This document shows, piece by piece, positions 10,168 through 22,200 of a stretch of 64,000 bases of DNA (positions within the stretch are counted from its first letter, which is position 1; each line of letters opens with the position of its first letter). Below the pieces are notes generated by a model. It saw nothing but the letters and a program-made list of their open reading frames with translations. It was not told where the DNA came from and did no database searches. Origin of the DNA: Syncephalastrum monosporum B8922 (Eukaryota; Mucoromycota; Mucoromycetes; Mucorales; Syncephalastraceae); assembly GCA_000697355.1 (NCBI GenBank), contig JNEN01001226.1:1-64000 (forward strand). Direction: 5' to 3'. A program made the position numbers and the translations under genes.

Positions 10168-11953
10168 TTAGCTATGCGTTGAAGCGGGTGCAGGTGAGGG
10201 TGTCGACGGGTTCTTGGGGATGAGTTTCGGAGAGAGGGGCAGAATGGGTTGGGCACTATCAGCAATCTCGCCACTGGCTCCCAGGCCGGATTGCTTTTGC
10301 CCTTCAGATTCCCTTAACTGACTGATGCGTTGTGGTACTCTTGGTCGGTAAGTGTTGACGGCCTCAATATCCACTAGAAAAGAAACGGTCAAAAAGACAT
10401 CTTTCCAGGCAATTTTTGCGGGTATCCTACCTTTATATAAGCGCTGAGTACAGCCGTATGCCTTGGGGGTAAGTTCTATGACGGTGTGTAGAGGAATGGG
10501 CGCATAGGGCAGCTCGTCATGGGTCATGTTCATGAAATAGGCATACATGCATCGAATGGTGGCCTGATGTGCAATGATCAGGATGTTTTCGTGTCTCTCG
10601 AGCTCCATGATAACGGGTTCTAGACGTAATACAAGGTCTCGGTAGCTCTGCAAATGTGAACTTTAGTACTTTCGTCACCCTTTTCTCCCGACGTCATACC
10701 TCGCCTCCTCGATAACGATAATTGAACTTGTCCTCATCGCGACGCGCAAAATCTTCAGGATATTTCTCCTACGCTCTATGGATAAGCAACGGTTGCATCC
10801 GAGGAATAAAATCCCTTGATTCTCGTCTAGATACCTCGATTTCTTCATAGGTCATGCCGTCACATACACCCGTGTCGAGTTCATCGAGTGCCTTCCAGTG
10901 GAGTTTGGGGTACTTTAAATTCTGTGCAGTTTGAATGGTGCGCTTCATAGAGGAGGTCCAGACAGTCAGCGGACGATCGCCCAGTTCTCTTTTGATGAGG
11001 TCAGGCAGTTTGGCGGCATATTGCTGACCGCGCGGAGAGAGGTCGGCATCGCCGCCAATTTTGCCCTGGACGTTGAACATGGATTCGCCGTGACGACTGA
11101 ACCAGATGCGCTTGGGGCGAATATGCAGGTTCATCAGATAGGCAACGATCTTACTTTCCAGGTAACCCCGGATCCGATTAATGATATACTGGCTGCCGAC
11201 ATTAATCATTTTGATATAGGTATATTCGTCCTCGTCCTTTTCGCATATCGTTTCGTAAGCAGCCTGGTAGTGCTCAATGCGTTTTCGGAAATCTTCTGCA
11301 GCAACATCGGGGTCGATATCGACATATTCGGGTGCCGTGAGCTTGACATCCTTGATATTCTTGAGAATAATGTCTTTGTCTTCGCAGATGGACTCGACAA
11401 ACAAAACTTCAATGTGGTGTGATGTGAGCTCGTGATACAGCCAACTCCGGCGGGCCTTCGTCCCGTTTGTGCCGTCGTAGATCGCCACCGTGCCGCCTTC
11501 GTCGAACCACTGCAGCATGTCTTTCAGAGCATCCTTGGCTGCACGCTGCCGCTGTGCCATGCCTTCTTCATTGTCTGTCTGGAAGAACGTGTGTCGTACT
11601 TCGGGTCCAACACGTTCTCGCCGGTAATTCCCGACATTGAAGACATTGGTATTGATCCCCAGCCAAGTCAGGTACCGCCGTACTGTGTCAACGTGCCATG
11701 TGAGTACAAACGCGATAATCCCTATAGACGGTATACCTTTGTGTGCAATGAAGGTCTTGCCCCGTGCAGGCAGTCCTACCATCTATATTTTACCCCGGGT
11801 TTTTTTTAGAATGAGATCGTAGAGCCAGCTTTGAGGTGGTACAGAGCAAGAACATACCACGACAGCGATGCGAAGGTCTTGAGCTGAGCAAGAATAGCGA
11901 CATGAGCAAAGGGAGGGATAGAGCAGTTGCCATAGGAACTTACTTGTGGCCAT
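10168..11953 (-). CDS. 6-phosphofructo-2-kinase/fructose-2,6-bisphosphatase
   Basis: This bifunctional cytosolic enzyme makes and breaks fructose-2,6-bisphosphate, the signal that switches glycolysis against gluconeogenesis. Exons are 11953-11944, 11883-11858, 11782-11737, 11682-10835, 10768-10700, 10647-10431 and 10373-10168, for 473 residues. The kinase half has the Walker A motif GLPARGKT at residues 15-22. The phosphatase half has SRHGES with the catalytic His near 225, the [15 protein letters not shown] block near 294-308, and the second His (IIAHQA) near 360. Both active sites therefore look intact, unlike several yeast paralogues that have lost one. The first two coding exons are only 10 and 26 nt. 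The third intron (54 nt) is in frame and stop-free. The C-terminal ~60 residues are Pro/Ser-rich. Confidence 0.93.
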
Positions 11954-12617
11954 AGGAGCGAAACGGGAGGGCAAGAAGGGATAGAAAAGGAAGAGCGAAA
12001 CCGAGAGAAGCAAGCGTGGGGACACACACAGAGCACTCCGCTCATCGGTCCGTTGCCTCTGCCTCTCTCTCGCGCGCGGTGTGCCTTGCATTCTCCTCCT
12101 CCTTGCGAATTGTCAGCCCACGGGTACACCCGCCACTTGGTCAAAGCGCACTTACCTCCGATATATGGCCTCATGACTTTTTTCTCTTTCCTTTTCTCTT
12201 CACTTCCGACTCCTATGCACTCTCGACCTTCTAGGCGTGCCACTCTACCCTCTTGCATGTGCCAGAATACTCTGACTCACAAGGGATGCATGGCCTGATT
12301 GTTTTCGCAACACTTTCTGCTGTATTCATTCACAGGTAATCAAATAAAGCCCAGGCCCTTTTTTTTTTTTTTGGCCACATGACATCATCCAATGCTCGTG
12401 CCTGTAAGTATGCTTGGGTGCCTGTATTGCATGGCCATTGCACGTATATGGTATGGCCTGTCGCTCACAGCGGCCTACGTATCTTACGGTTCGTATATAT
12501 TTCATATAGATGCGAATTGAAGTTTTGGCTCATCTCCATTTCGACGCCCGATGCTTGTTGAAAAACATATCTCGTACATCCAGAGCAACTTTATTCTTTT
12601 ACAACTGCACAAGTATG
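11954..12617. other. Intergenic region upstream of PFKFB
   Basis: This holds the promoter and leader of the leftward PFKFB gene and the 3' side of elongin A. A run of T at 12360-12372 and purine/pyrimidine-rich patches at 11990-12010 and 12180-12200 are visible. No frame here shows a family signature. Confidence 0.5.
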
Positions 12618-13779
12618 TCAGGAACGCCGTATTTTTTGTAGTTTTTGTAATTTTTGAGGTGGTCGTAAAGCAGCAGGTGATTCAGTAGGCTACCGGCAAA
12701 CAACAAAAGTTCACGTGAGCATAAAAGATGTTCGCTTATATCTCTTTTCCTTTTGCCGCTTACAGTGGGTCGCTTTGTTGGCACCATACTTGATTTCCGT
12801 TGATATATAGACGGAGATTTGGTTGCAGGAGCAGGGTTAAATGGTCTTTTGGCGGGTATGGAGGAGGACAAGGCAGGGAGTGGAGCAGGGCGGGCCATGG
12901 CTGGCGTCGTACGAGGTAATGCAGGCGCTTGAAGTCTTGCATGGGTGCGGTCCACCGCCTTGCGTGTTTTTTGGAAAAGCTTACTCTGCGTGGAACGTCC
13001 TGCATGATTGGGGTTTAGTTATGGCAGTCAAGTTTGAACGCGCGTTGCTTATTATTTTTCCCACGTACGTCCTTCCTCGTAGGTACGGCGGACGGGGGTG
13101 CAGCCCTGCAACATCTTGACCGACCGCGCGGCCTTCTCGTTCTGTAGCTCCTTGTATTGGCTTCGTATCTTTTCACTGATAGCCTGGCGCTTCTGTTCGT
13201 TCTCGCGTAATCGTTTCTACTCAAAGTACATGTACAATGAGCCTTTTGCGTATTTCTCTGTTTTGCGATTGGACACTTGCAAAGTACGTTGCTCGCCAAA
13301 AGCGCGGGTCCTGATGTTTCCCCATTTGATATTCGTCACGGATATCGGAAAATGAAAGGACATGTGGAAGCCAAAGTTCTGGTAAGCAAAATGATCAGTA
13401 TAAACGGACATGGCTTCAAGTTCTACAATATGCACCATTGGTATCTTGCATGAGATGCTATGAATTTGGAGCGGGGCATCAAATAAAAAAAAAAGGCAAT
13501 GAGTGACACAGAGCAGCCGAAGTTGAGGATGGACGAGCATACCGGGTTATATTTTTCGATGCGATAGAGCTGCCTAGGGCTTGCTTTTGCCAGAGCGCTC
13601 TTCAATAGCTCATACGGTACGTTACCAACTTCTGCTAGAGCTACAAGGGGTGGTTTGAGATTTATGCGAGCATGTAAGGTAGAAGAGCGATGCTGCTAGT
13701 AGCTTATGAACGTACCATCCAGTTGACGACCCAGCAAATCTTGCGTAATAGAGACTAAAGATTTGACAGATCTGTTCAT
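12618..13779 (-). CDS. ELA1: Elongin-A-like Pol II elongation factor subunit
   Basis: Elongin A carries an F-box-like segment, binds elongin C, and acts in Pol II elongation and in ubiquitylation of stalled polymerase. Predicted exons are 13779-13716, 13640-13543, 13457-13436, 13378-13236, 13192-13069, 12999-12764 and 12689-12618, giving 252 residues. The diagnostic block is contiguous only after splicing: LVSITQDLL, then EVGNVPYELLKSAL, SPRQLYRIEKYNPHL, and DTNELW. Then come W..TYF and a charged coiled coil (EKIRSQYKELQNEKAARSVK), followed by a basic, Pro-rich tail. One junction is less sure: the intron at 13235-13193 is only 43 nt, and a competing acceptor at 13217 would leave an impossible 19-nt intron. 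The unspliced alternative at the 3' end is also open. Confidence 0.72.
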
Positions 13780-14849
13780 GGGGAAGTAAAAAAGATGGCA
13801 GCGAAGAGATCGCAATGATTTCGCTCGTCTCTTGTGCGCAGGTTGGCGACCGAAACCAGCCAATACTGTGGTGCGGGGGCTAAAAAATTATGACCCACCG
13901 AATCATCAAAACGGTCCAATGTATCAGAGATACAGTAACTGTGGAGGGTCGATGAACAGTCCCTAACACCGGAAACCCACCTCATTAGATTCCATTCTAG
14001 TGACGTATACGGCCTCCGCTTACTGGTAAAGAGGAAAAATGAGAAATTACTCCAAAAAAGGGAGGAAAAGAAGGATCCGGACGAGCTGCACAGAACGAAA
14101 AAGAAATCATGGGTCAAAATAATGTATACGATTTGCCTCTTTATCCTGTCTATCATGAATTCGAGGGAATTGACAGACTATGTTTAATTTTGTTGATGTA
14201 TGCGTGTTCAATTGAAAACATTCATCTTCATTGTTTCGACAAAATTTATCCGACCTTACAGGCTGGATAACACCTTTTTGATCGTCCAGCACATGGTCTT
14301 CGAGTACAGCAGCACAAAATTATACTGTACCGCTAACCTGTGCGTTTACACAAATACTGGCGGAACGACAAGCTGTATATTGTTGCTAAAGTATAACTAT
14401 ATCGATGATCAATGCTAAAACCAACACCCCATGTGGCAGAAATGGTGTGCCCGGATTCAACATCAGACTCTATGTATATCAACGAGCACGAATCCAGTTG
14501 CCAGGCCCTTCCTTCCTGTAGTTGATCTCTTTTTACACTATATCCAATTATAATTATAAGAAAAATCCTACCTTTTGTTGGCGCATGGACCGATATTAGA
14601 CGGCGTTTAAACCCCATCTTCTTTTACTGTAGTCAGCTAGGGTCGTTATGTTGGTATATGGTAATATCAGCTTCTTGTTAAATATTCATACAAAGAGACA
14701 AACTTTATTAAAGCAATAGATTAGAGACAAGAGGCCTATATGTATACATCTAATGGTGCTAATGGATTTGAATTCGGGTCGACCACAGATACTGGCAACT
14801 GCAAATACGTAGTAGAGCAGCAGGTACTGTCGCTCGAGATGACTGGACT
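13780..14849. other. Intergenic region; no supported gene
   Basis: Several short frames on the minus strand carry GT/AG pairs (for example 14617 down to about 14420), but spliced versions stop quickly and match nothing I know. The reverse-strand hexamer AATAAA at 14709-14704 is a good poly(A) signal for the small peptide gene that follows upstream. Confidence 0.5.
14704..14709 (-). terminator. Poly(A) signal AATAAA of the small peptide gene
   Basis: The hexamer AATAAA on the minus strand lies about 140 nt past the stop codon of the Cys-rich peptide frame, a normal 3'-UTR distance. It supports that short frame being transcribed. Confidence 0.45.
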
Positions 14850-15014
14850 TCAGGTAGGACATTTTTCGCAGGTGCTGAAATGTCTATTGCAGTAATAGTC
14901 AGGAGGACACTGGCTTGGCATAAGACAAAATCCACGGGACGCCGACGCCGAAGAAATCAGAAGACTAAGCGCCAGGACAACGGACAAGATAAAGGTAGTC
15001 TTCACGCTCTGCAT
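14850..15014 (-). CDS. Putative small secreted cysteine-rich peptide
   Basis: This 54-residue frame begins with a textbook signal peptide: MQSVK, a hydrophobic core (TFILSVVLALSLLI), then SSASA as a likely cleavage site. The remaining ~29 residues hold five cysteines, with spacings suggesting disulfides (CLMPSQC, YYC, STCEKC). A TATA-like element lies ~75 nt upstream and a poly(A) signal ~140 nt downstream. Together these suggest an expressed secreted peptide, perhaps an effector-like, antimicrobial or cell-wall peptide. I do not recognise the family and assign no function. An odd cysteine number could mean dimer formation or a missed exon. Confidence 0.5.
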   Translation of the reverse strand: MQSVKTTFILSVVLALSLLISSASASRGFCLMPSQCPPDYYCNRHFSTCEKCPT

Positions 15015-16021
15015 GTTTGAGCAAAGATATTCAGCTATGACAGAAAAGTGTATAATGATGTAGTCTAAAGGATGTCAGAGTAGCTTACTATATATACTTT
15101 TTCCAATGTTCAACATTCATTATATCACCGATGTCTTTTCGCATTTTCTTTCTTCGTGCACATATATATGTGAATTATATGCAGCTGATGTACACAGTGC
15201 CGTTAAAAGGGGGCTCTTCTATTCAAGCACCCTTTTGTTGCATAAATATAGTGGTAAGTCCGCGTTTCCAACCACCAAAAAAAAATTTCATTGTTTGTCT
15301 TCATCAACTCTGGAAATAATGGACCACTATAAACCGAGTATACGATAAAAGACAAAATCAGTTGAGACATAATGAATTTTGCGAATATATCTCTTCATGC
15401 GCCCTGCATGCGCTCATACCACCATACGGTGAAAAATACAGATTTTCGTGCTTTGTAGCATTCATCTTATATCCGGAATACTCTATCCTGTTACTAACTT
15501 GTGAATCCCGCAGGCAAAGCAGGTGTGCATACGCAGAACATCCGTTATATAGTATCGAAGACAAGCGTGGCTCATACGACGTCATACTTGAAGAGGCATC
15601 ACTGGTTGATCGCAAATTTGTCTCTCCTTTGATGACCGGCTATTCTTTGCTCTGCTCCTGCAAAGCTCCTGACCCGCGCATTCATAATACATTCTAAGCT
15701 CGAGACTAGAACAACAAAGAAACAATTACCTCGCGTAAAATATGACGATGAGCTTTTCGCATTACATGCAACTAGGCATAAGATAGCTGTAGCCTATACT
15801 ACCGGAACATTTAAATAAGCAAAAGATACGCGGTAATGAAATGTAAGATCATGGCGTATCATAGCAGATGAAAGCAATTTAACGATATGCCGTAGACCTG
15901 CATTTTTGAATCTTTTATTGCAATTGAAGCAGACATTTACGTCGATGCCCACGGAGATCACTATCTCTCGATTTGGTAAAACATGCTATCGTTCACCCAG
16001 GTATACGTTAACATCGGCTGT
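15015..16021. other. Intergenic region; no supported gene
   Basis: A 111-codon open frame (15362-15697, +) overlaps an 85-codon frame on the other strand. Neither has a recognisable motif, signal peptide or intron. Apart from the TATA box near 15090 I see nothing convincing. Confidence 0.5.
15089..15096 (-). promoter_or_regulatory. TATA box of the small peptide gene
   Basis: The minus strand reads TATATATA here, about 75 nt before the ATG at 15014. It is a canonical TATA element at a sensible distance. Confidence 0.4.
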
Positions 16022-17226
16022 CTACATCTCAATAACGAGCTTTCCAAACTGATCGCCACGCCTAAGACATACATATTAGCGATGAGGAAGAGCAAGTAAA
16101 ATAAAGACTTACTCCATTACATCCAAAGCATCGTCAAGGTTCTCTTGGGTCAGTCCTTTCCAAATCTGACAGACGATTGGCTTTAATTTGTGCTTATCGA
16201 CAAACTTCACCAATTCAGCAAATTCACAGCGCGACCCCAGCGCCGTGCCTCTGAACTCAAGGTTCAAACCCCAGAACATAGCGTTGAAGTTGACACCCTC
16301 ATCGATAGACGATGTGTGACCATACTGCACGATATAGCCACCACGCTGGAGGATGCGAGGGTATTGAGGATAGAGAGAGCCACCTGCACCGTCAATAATG
16401 GTCGAGAGGCGATTATCGCCCAATAGCTCAAGAAGTTTGTCAATGCAGTCGGCTAAGATAGATAAAAGACAATTAAAAAGAGTTCAAATTCGGGTCACTC
16501 TTTTACCTTCTTTGTAATTAATGCCACCCTTTGCACCAAGTGCGACCGCCTTTTGTATCTTCAAAGGATCAGATGATGTGACATAGACATTCGCTCCTAC
16601 AGCGACGGCATATTGAAGGGCAAACAAGGCGACACCACCACCAATACCTGTGATGAGGATGTGATCACCAGCTTCAACTTGCCCTTTGGTAAACACAGCC
16701 CTGTAAGCAGTCAGTCCGGCCAGTGGAAGTGCAGCAGCCTCAGCACCCGACAAGTGCTCTGGACAGAGGAATATGTCTTCCTCGTTCACAGCCACGCGTT
16801 CAGTTAGAGTGCCCACCTCAGGCGTAAGACCCAAAACGGTAAAATCCTGCTGAGGACCCCGTTTGTTGTTGATCCAATTACGGCCCACATGGAGCAGGAC
16901 GCGTTGACCGGCCTTGAATTTACCCGAAGGTGAGTCTTCCTCCAGTACACCCACCGAGTCAGCACCAAGCACCGCTCCCTCCTTGATATCTCCTGGGTAG
17001 TTATCACGCAAGATCCAGAGGTCCCTATAGCAAAATAACTTAGTATCAATACACTTTGCACTCGATGCAGGTCCAATTACCGATGATTTAAGGCGGCTGC
17101 TTGAATCTTGACAACAACATCATGGGCGCTGCCTTCTCTTTGAATTGCGCCGTCTTGAAGAGCAACAGTGTACTTATAGCCCGTCTCGGGTTTGGGGATA
17201 TTTCTCAAAACAGCTTGCAGGACCAT
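16022..17226 (-). CDS. MDR-family oxidoreductase (zinc-type alcohol dehydrogenase-like)
   Basis: Medium-chain dehydrogenase/reductases move hydride between NAD(P)H and carbonyls, alcohols or quinones. Exons are 17226-17081, 17024-16507, 16452-16113 and 16061-16022, for 347 residues, a normal MDR length. The N-terminal GroES-like domain shows KIQAAALNHRD and a GADSVGVL strand. The Rossmann half has ITGIGGGVALFALQYA and a second strand ending YVTSSDPLKIQ. The catalytic-zinc cysteines of classical alcohol dehydrogenases are not obvious, so a YogA/quinone-reductase-type activity is more likely. Substrate is unknown. All introns are 51-56 nt. Confidence 0.85.
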
Positions 17227-19237
17227 GAATTTCACCAAGGGATGGAAGAGTCGCAAAGCAGTCCCTTATTTTTTGACACGGCGCCTTTATTGTCATAATA
17301 TCAGCCGTCCGCGTTCAAACCGAGAGTGTGCTAGCATATTGATCTTTTTAGAAAAAGGTGGAGATCATCGTGCCACAGTGGCGGCTGTGCAACGTCATTG
17401 GGAAATGCGACACTATACCGATCACTGACAGGGAAGCTTGTTCCCTTTTTGGACGTGCTAGTATACCACATGTACATAGTGCCGTGCCGATTTTTCTGTC
17501 TTGCTTGCACCGTAGGTAGCTGATACATACGGTCGTGCTTTTTTCCTTCTGTCCGCATATGCGCGCAAAGATCAATGAAACTACGCCGTCTTCCCGGATC
17601 TCATCAGATCCTCTCTTTAGCGCGCTTCCTATTACACACCATACTACTGATCAACTCAACGGTTTACAGCCATATTCTCAGACCCTCTGGTTTTTGTTTT
17701 TACTTTCTTCTTGACGATGATCATGATGATCACTTATACTGGCAGTATTTGTTAAAGTCCTTTTAAAGCTGTACCTACTGTACACGAAACAAAGAAGTCA
17801 TGCATCGGGACAATCAATATAGAGCTGAAACATGATGGCATCGATAGGCGATTTATGATAGAAAAATCTTGAACACGCGAGGTACTTGGTATCGCGGACA
17901 TCGACCGCCCACTGTACCTGTACTGTATTACTGTACTGTATTGTATATTACCGTAGGAATAGTTGAAGCTTTCACAGCTTCCTGATAATAAGATGCTGCA
18001 CCGTCGGTTGGCAACAACATCTACACTGGACTTGCGTACCATATGCGTATTGAGGATCTTTGGAAAATTAGAAGCACCAGACGCAGCGACCTGTCTGCCT
18101 GCTCCTCATACGATACAGAGAGTTCAGGTCTAGGCAAGAGTAAAACACAACTGGTATTTATGAAGCTGCTTAGGCAGGATAGTGGCTTATGGCTCTAATT
18201 CCTTGGGTCTAAATCGTAAGCTTTTTCAAAGGCGAACGGCGTGGTTGTAGCGCTGAGTGCTGATGCAGCCGTTTTACTTCTGAGACAACAGTTGATCGAA
18301 GTTGATTGATTAATCAGATTCTTCTTTTTCCTGCTCTGAGAACCACCAGGAGCCATTTATGATATACAAGTAAATGAACAAAATGGGAATGTCAGTGCTT
18401 ATACGGCAAAACATCGTCGCCCAGATTACGCCAGGTCAGCTGACGTGGTTGCCCTCGACACCGAACTCAATGGTGTCTTGGACGTGCGTGCACGCTTGCA
18501 TAATCAATATTGATGCCGTCGTGCGCAGAGATTTGTGACGATCGTAGCTTCAGAGCACTTGTGAGTAAATTGGAAGCAGCACATCTGTTTGTAAAAAAAA
18601 ACCAACAAACATATCACTTTTGCATATATTGTGAATGGAAAGTTATACTGCAATACTGATAACGAGTAACAGATTACTTTAAGGAAATGAGAGTTAACAT
18701 TCTTCACCTGTCTGTGTGTCCTTTGTACGTGTTCAATATGTGGGATAAAACATGTCAACTATAGATTGAACATAGCCTCTTTTCTGATTGAGACCTACAG
18801 AACGCATAGCACGAAGTGGCATAAGGATTATCGGTATGCAGAGGTCATGTATGTGTGTATTTGCATATGTATATAGTAGACTACTATAACAGAAGAACGT
18901 TCAATGCCTGCCACATATAATGTTCTCTATTTTTCATTTCTTTTCTCACAACCTTCCTGGCACACTGCTGAACTCCCTTCCTTTCTGCGATGATACAGTG
19001 CTTTAGTGCTCTCACAAAGCACGGAAAATGATAAAGAGAATAAAGAGAGGTGCATATAGTAAACATATAACGAGCAGATTCATAACACAGCTGCGCGACT
19101 AAAAGGGGGTTTTAGGACGGGGCGAGAAGAAAGAGGGGCGGGGGCGCTTTTTGTGTTGAAGGGGCGTATTGGAGTAATGATTAAGAAAGAAGACAGAAAG
19201 GTGAAAGGAGCTCGTCGGTTGGTTTCTTCCCCATATA
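17227..19237. other. Long intergenic region, one doubtful small frame
   Basis: This 2-kb stretch separates the oxidoreductase from the chitin synthase. It contains a TACTG-rich imperfect microsatellite (about 17910-17950) and G-rich sequence at 19100-19150 in the likely chitin synthase promoter. The only frame worth noting is at 18195-18356. Confidence 0.5.
18195..18356 (-). CDS. Doubtful 53-residue basic frame
   Basis: The frame starts MAPGGSQSRKKK and ends FEKAYDLDPRN. It has a basic N-terminus and a Ser/Thr/Ala-rich middle. There is no signal peptide or known motif, and it is short enough to arise by chance. I list it only because the amino-acid make-up looks less random than in its neighbours. 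Confidence 0.15.
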   Translation of the reverse strand: MAPGGSQSRKKKNLINQSTSINCCLRSKTAASALSATTTPFAFEKAYDLDPRN

Positions 19238-22200
19238 ATGCAACCCACCACGACTCCACCTAAAGACGAGGAAGACCTTGGGCATTATACCCACCATGAG
19301 CAAATAAGAGACATTCTCCGACGACGCTACCTCGACCAAAACAAATGCTACACTGCCCTTGGATCCAACTTGATCGCCCTTCGCCCATTTCTCCTCGCCC
19401 TATCCGTCATCGCACGACATCGACCAAGAGAGCCAGACCTACGTGGATCTCTATAAAGACACCCAAAGCCATAGGGAGGACGATGAAACACTCAGGCCTC
19501 AGGCCCAGGCACACCTGTATTCATTTCTGAACAGCGTGTATTTCCACCTGCGACGTACGGGCACCCATCAGTCGGTGTTATTCAGGCAAGTACCATTCGG
19601 AAAGCAGTAAAGAGATAAAGAGGGAGAAAAGCAGGAAGGTGGAATTTCGTATAACATCCTATCCAAAAATTCTTCTAGTGGTGAGCGAAACAGTGGCAAA
19701 ACACGGCAATGGCAACAAAGCGTGAGCCACGTTTTAGCTTTAAGCACGCACAATCGGGAAACACGCACACATCAGCAAGTTCAGCATTCAGCAACATTAG
19801 TGCACTTGTTTAGCACCACACGAGATGGAGCGTCGCGTGCAGGCGTGCGTCTCGAGCTACAGTTCACCGAACGCGGACGCCTGAGTGGGGCACGGTACCA
19901 TGCGCCGTATTACCTCGAACGACGATGGGCGCGACAAGGTCAGTTCAAGGCCTTCTCGGCTTTAACCGCGGAAGAGCGTGCCCGATTCCAAGTGCCAGAG
20001 GCAGAGAAAGTAGACCAGCACGAGGAGGAACAGAAGCAGCAGGAGGGCAACAAAAAGGGCGACGAGGAGGACAGGTCAAAATGGCGCGCAGCTCTCAAGG
20101 CACTCGGCTTCTCAAAATCATCTCAGCAGGAGATTTCGCGTATCCTGCTCGCCATCCTCACCCTCGACCGTCTTTGTTTTGTGGATGATAATGCACACGA
20201 CTCTGCTCAGATAAAGAACCCAGATGTCCTCACAACCGCGGCCCATCTGCTCGGCGTTGACCCACTCGCGCTCGAGACAGCGCTAACCTGCAAGAGCAAG
20301 CTCATCAAGCGCGATATCACCACCGTCTTCCTTAACGCTGCCAACGCCCAGCAGCAGTGTCATGCCCTAGCGGATACCCTCTATGGCCATCTCTTCGACT
20401 GGATCCTGGATCACATCAACGGCAAGCTTCAGGCGAGAAAGAAGGTGGCTGCCACACTTACCTTGGTTGACATACCTGGCTTCTCGCTGCACCCCTCGGG
20501 CAATATTGATACGCTCGCCACTCACTTTTTAAACGAAAGTCTGTACAGCCTGCTCTTGGATGACCATTCAAATATAGACACCTTTACCCACCACGCCAAG
20601 GGGCTCTTCAGTGTCCTGCATGCTCGTGCAAGCCGCACCTCCCCTACCACAGATGAACAAGCTGACATCGAAGCTATGCAAGATTTTGCAACTGCCAACC
20701 CCCGCTTGTCTATCCACCACCTTCATTTTATCCTCCAGCATTATTGGGGCCAAGTCCAATACGACGCAAATGGTTTATCCGAGACCGACCAGGATTATCT
20801 GCCCTGCGACTTTTATAGCCTCCTGCATGGTTCAGCCTACAACCCTCCGAGCACCAATGCAGTCTGTGCCGCCCTCTTTAGCCACATGGATGGACGAGTC
20901 ATATCGTCGCAAAAAGGCATCCGCCCTACCCCTATTTATGGGACCGTTGGCTCCCAGCCTATGACTGTCACCCAGCAGCTGATCAAAGCCGTCGAAGAGC
21001 TGTCCGCCTATTTGAAGCAGACCAACGTGTGGTGTGTCTTGTGTCTACGTCCCAACAAGCTTGATATCCCAAACGCTTTAGATGACAAGGCTTTGGACTA
21101 TATCGATCTTGCCGCCCTCGCAAAGCGCAACGCATACAACACAAACTTTGACCTGGATACCTTTCTAGACCGCTATGAACCCTTTCTGGAGGTTCCTGAC
21201 CATCTCATGACCGACACAGCTCGCTGCGAATGGATCATCCAAGATCAAGGCTGGGCGGAGCACATGGCCGTGATACGAGAACACAAGGTGAGACCCACAT
21301 ACACACAAAAAAGATTATCATTTTGCTGATACAGTAAATATGCAATAAACAGATCCATCTGTCAAGTGCTGCATTTCAGCAGATTGAGCAGGAGCTGCGC
21401 TGCCTGGAAAAACTCGAATCCAGACGGATGCAAGATGACCAAACCTCATGTGCCTACAGCGAATCAGAATACAGTGATACGCGTGAACCAGATACCTCCT
21501 CGCAACTGACAGTGAGCGCGAAATCGGCGTATGGCTTATACGATGAGCCACACAAAGACGTCATGGCTGAGCTAGACGAAGACGATAGCGACCCACAAAC
21601 CATGTCTACCACACGACGCCGCTGGATAGCGCTTGTGTGGACCCTTACTTGGTGGGTACCCTCGCCTCTGCTCAGTTACTTTGGTGGCATGAAACGCCGC
21701 GATGTCCGTGTGGCCTGGCGCGAGAAATTGGCTCTCTGTATCCTCATTTTCTTTATGTGCACGGCAATGATCTTATTCATTATCGGATTCGGTCCTCTTG
21801 TCTGCCCTCGTCAAGACGTGTTTTCCATGTCTGAGCTGCAGTCCTACAGCGACAAAAAAGCTGCGCACGTCGCCATCCGCGGTGAAGTTTTTGACTTGAC
21901 CAAATTTGTGCCACACCACTGGGCAACTGAAGTGATCCCTGAGAAGACCCTGTTCGACTATGGAGGCAAGGATGCGACCAACTTGTTTCCTGTGCAAGTC
22001 TCTGCTCTCTGCGATGGTACGACTGGTTCCGTCTCGCCCGAAGTCACGCTTGATTTCCAATACAATCTGAGTGACAAGAATGCAGCATATCATGATTTCC
22101 GCTACAGCACCAACGATTACAGGCCTGACTGGTACTTTGAAAAGATGGTGTACATGCGCAAAAATTATCGCCTCGGGTTCATGGGCTATGATCCCAATGA

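Noticed and set aside
15362..15697. 111-residue plus-strand frame
   Set aside because: No motif, leader, intron or codon signal, and an overlapping frame on the other strand is equally open.
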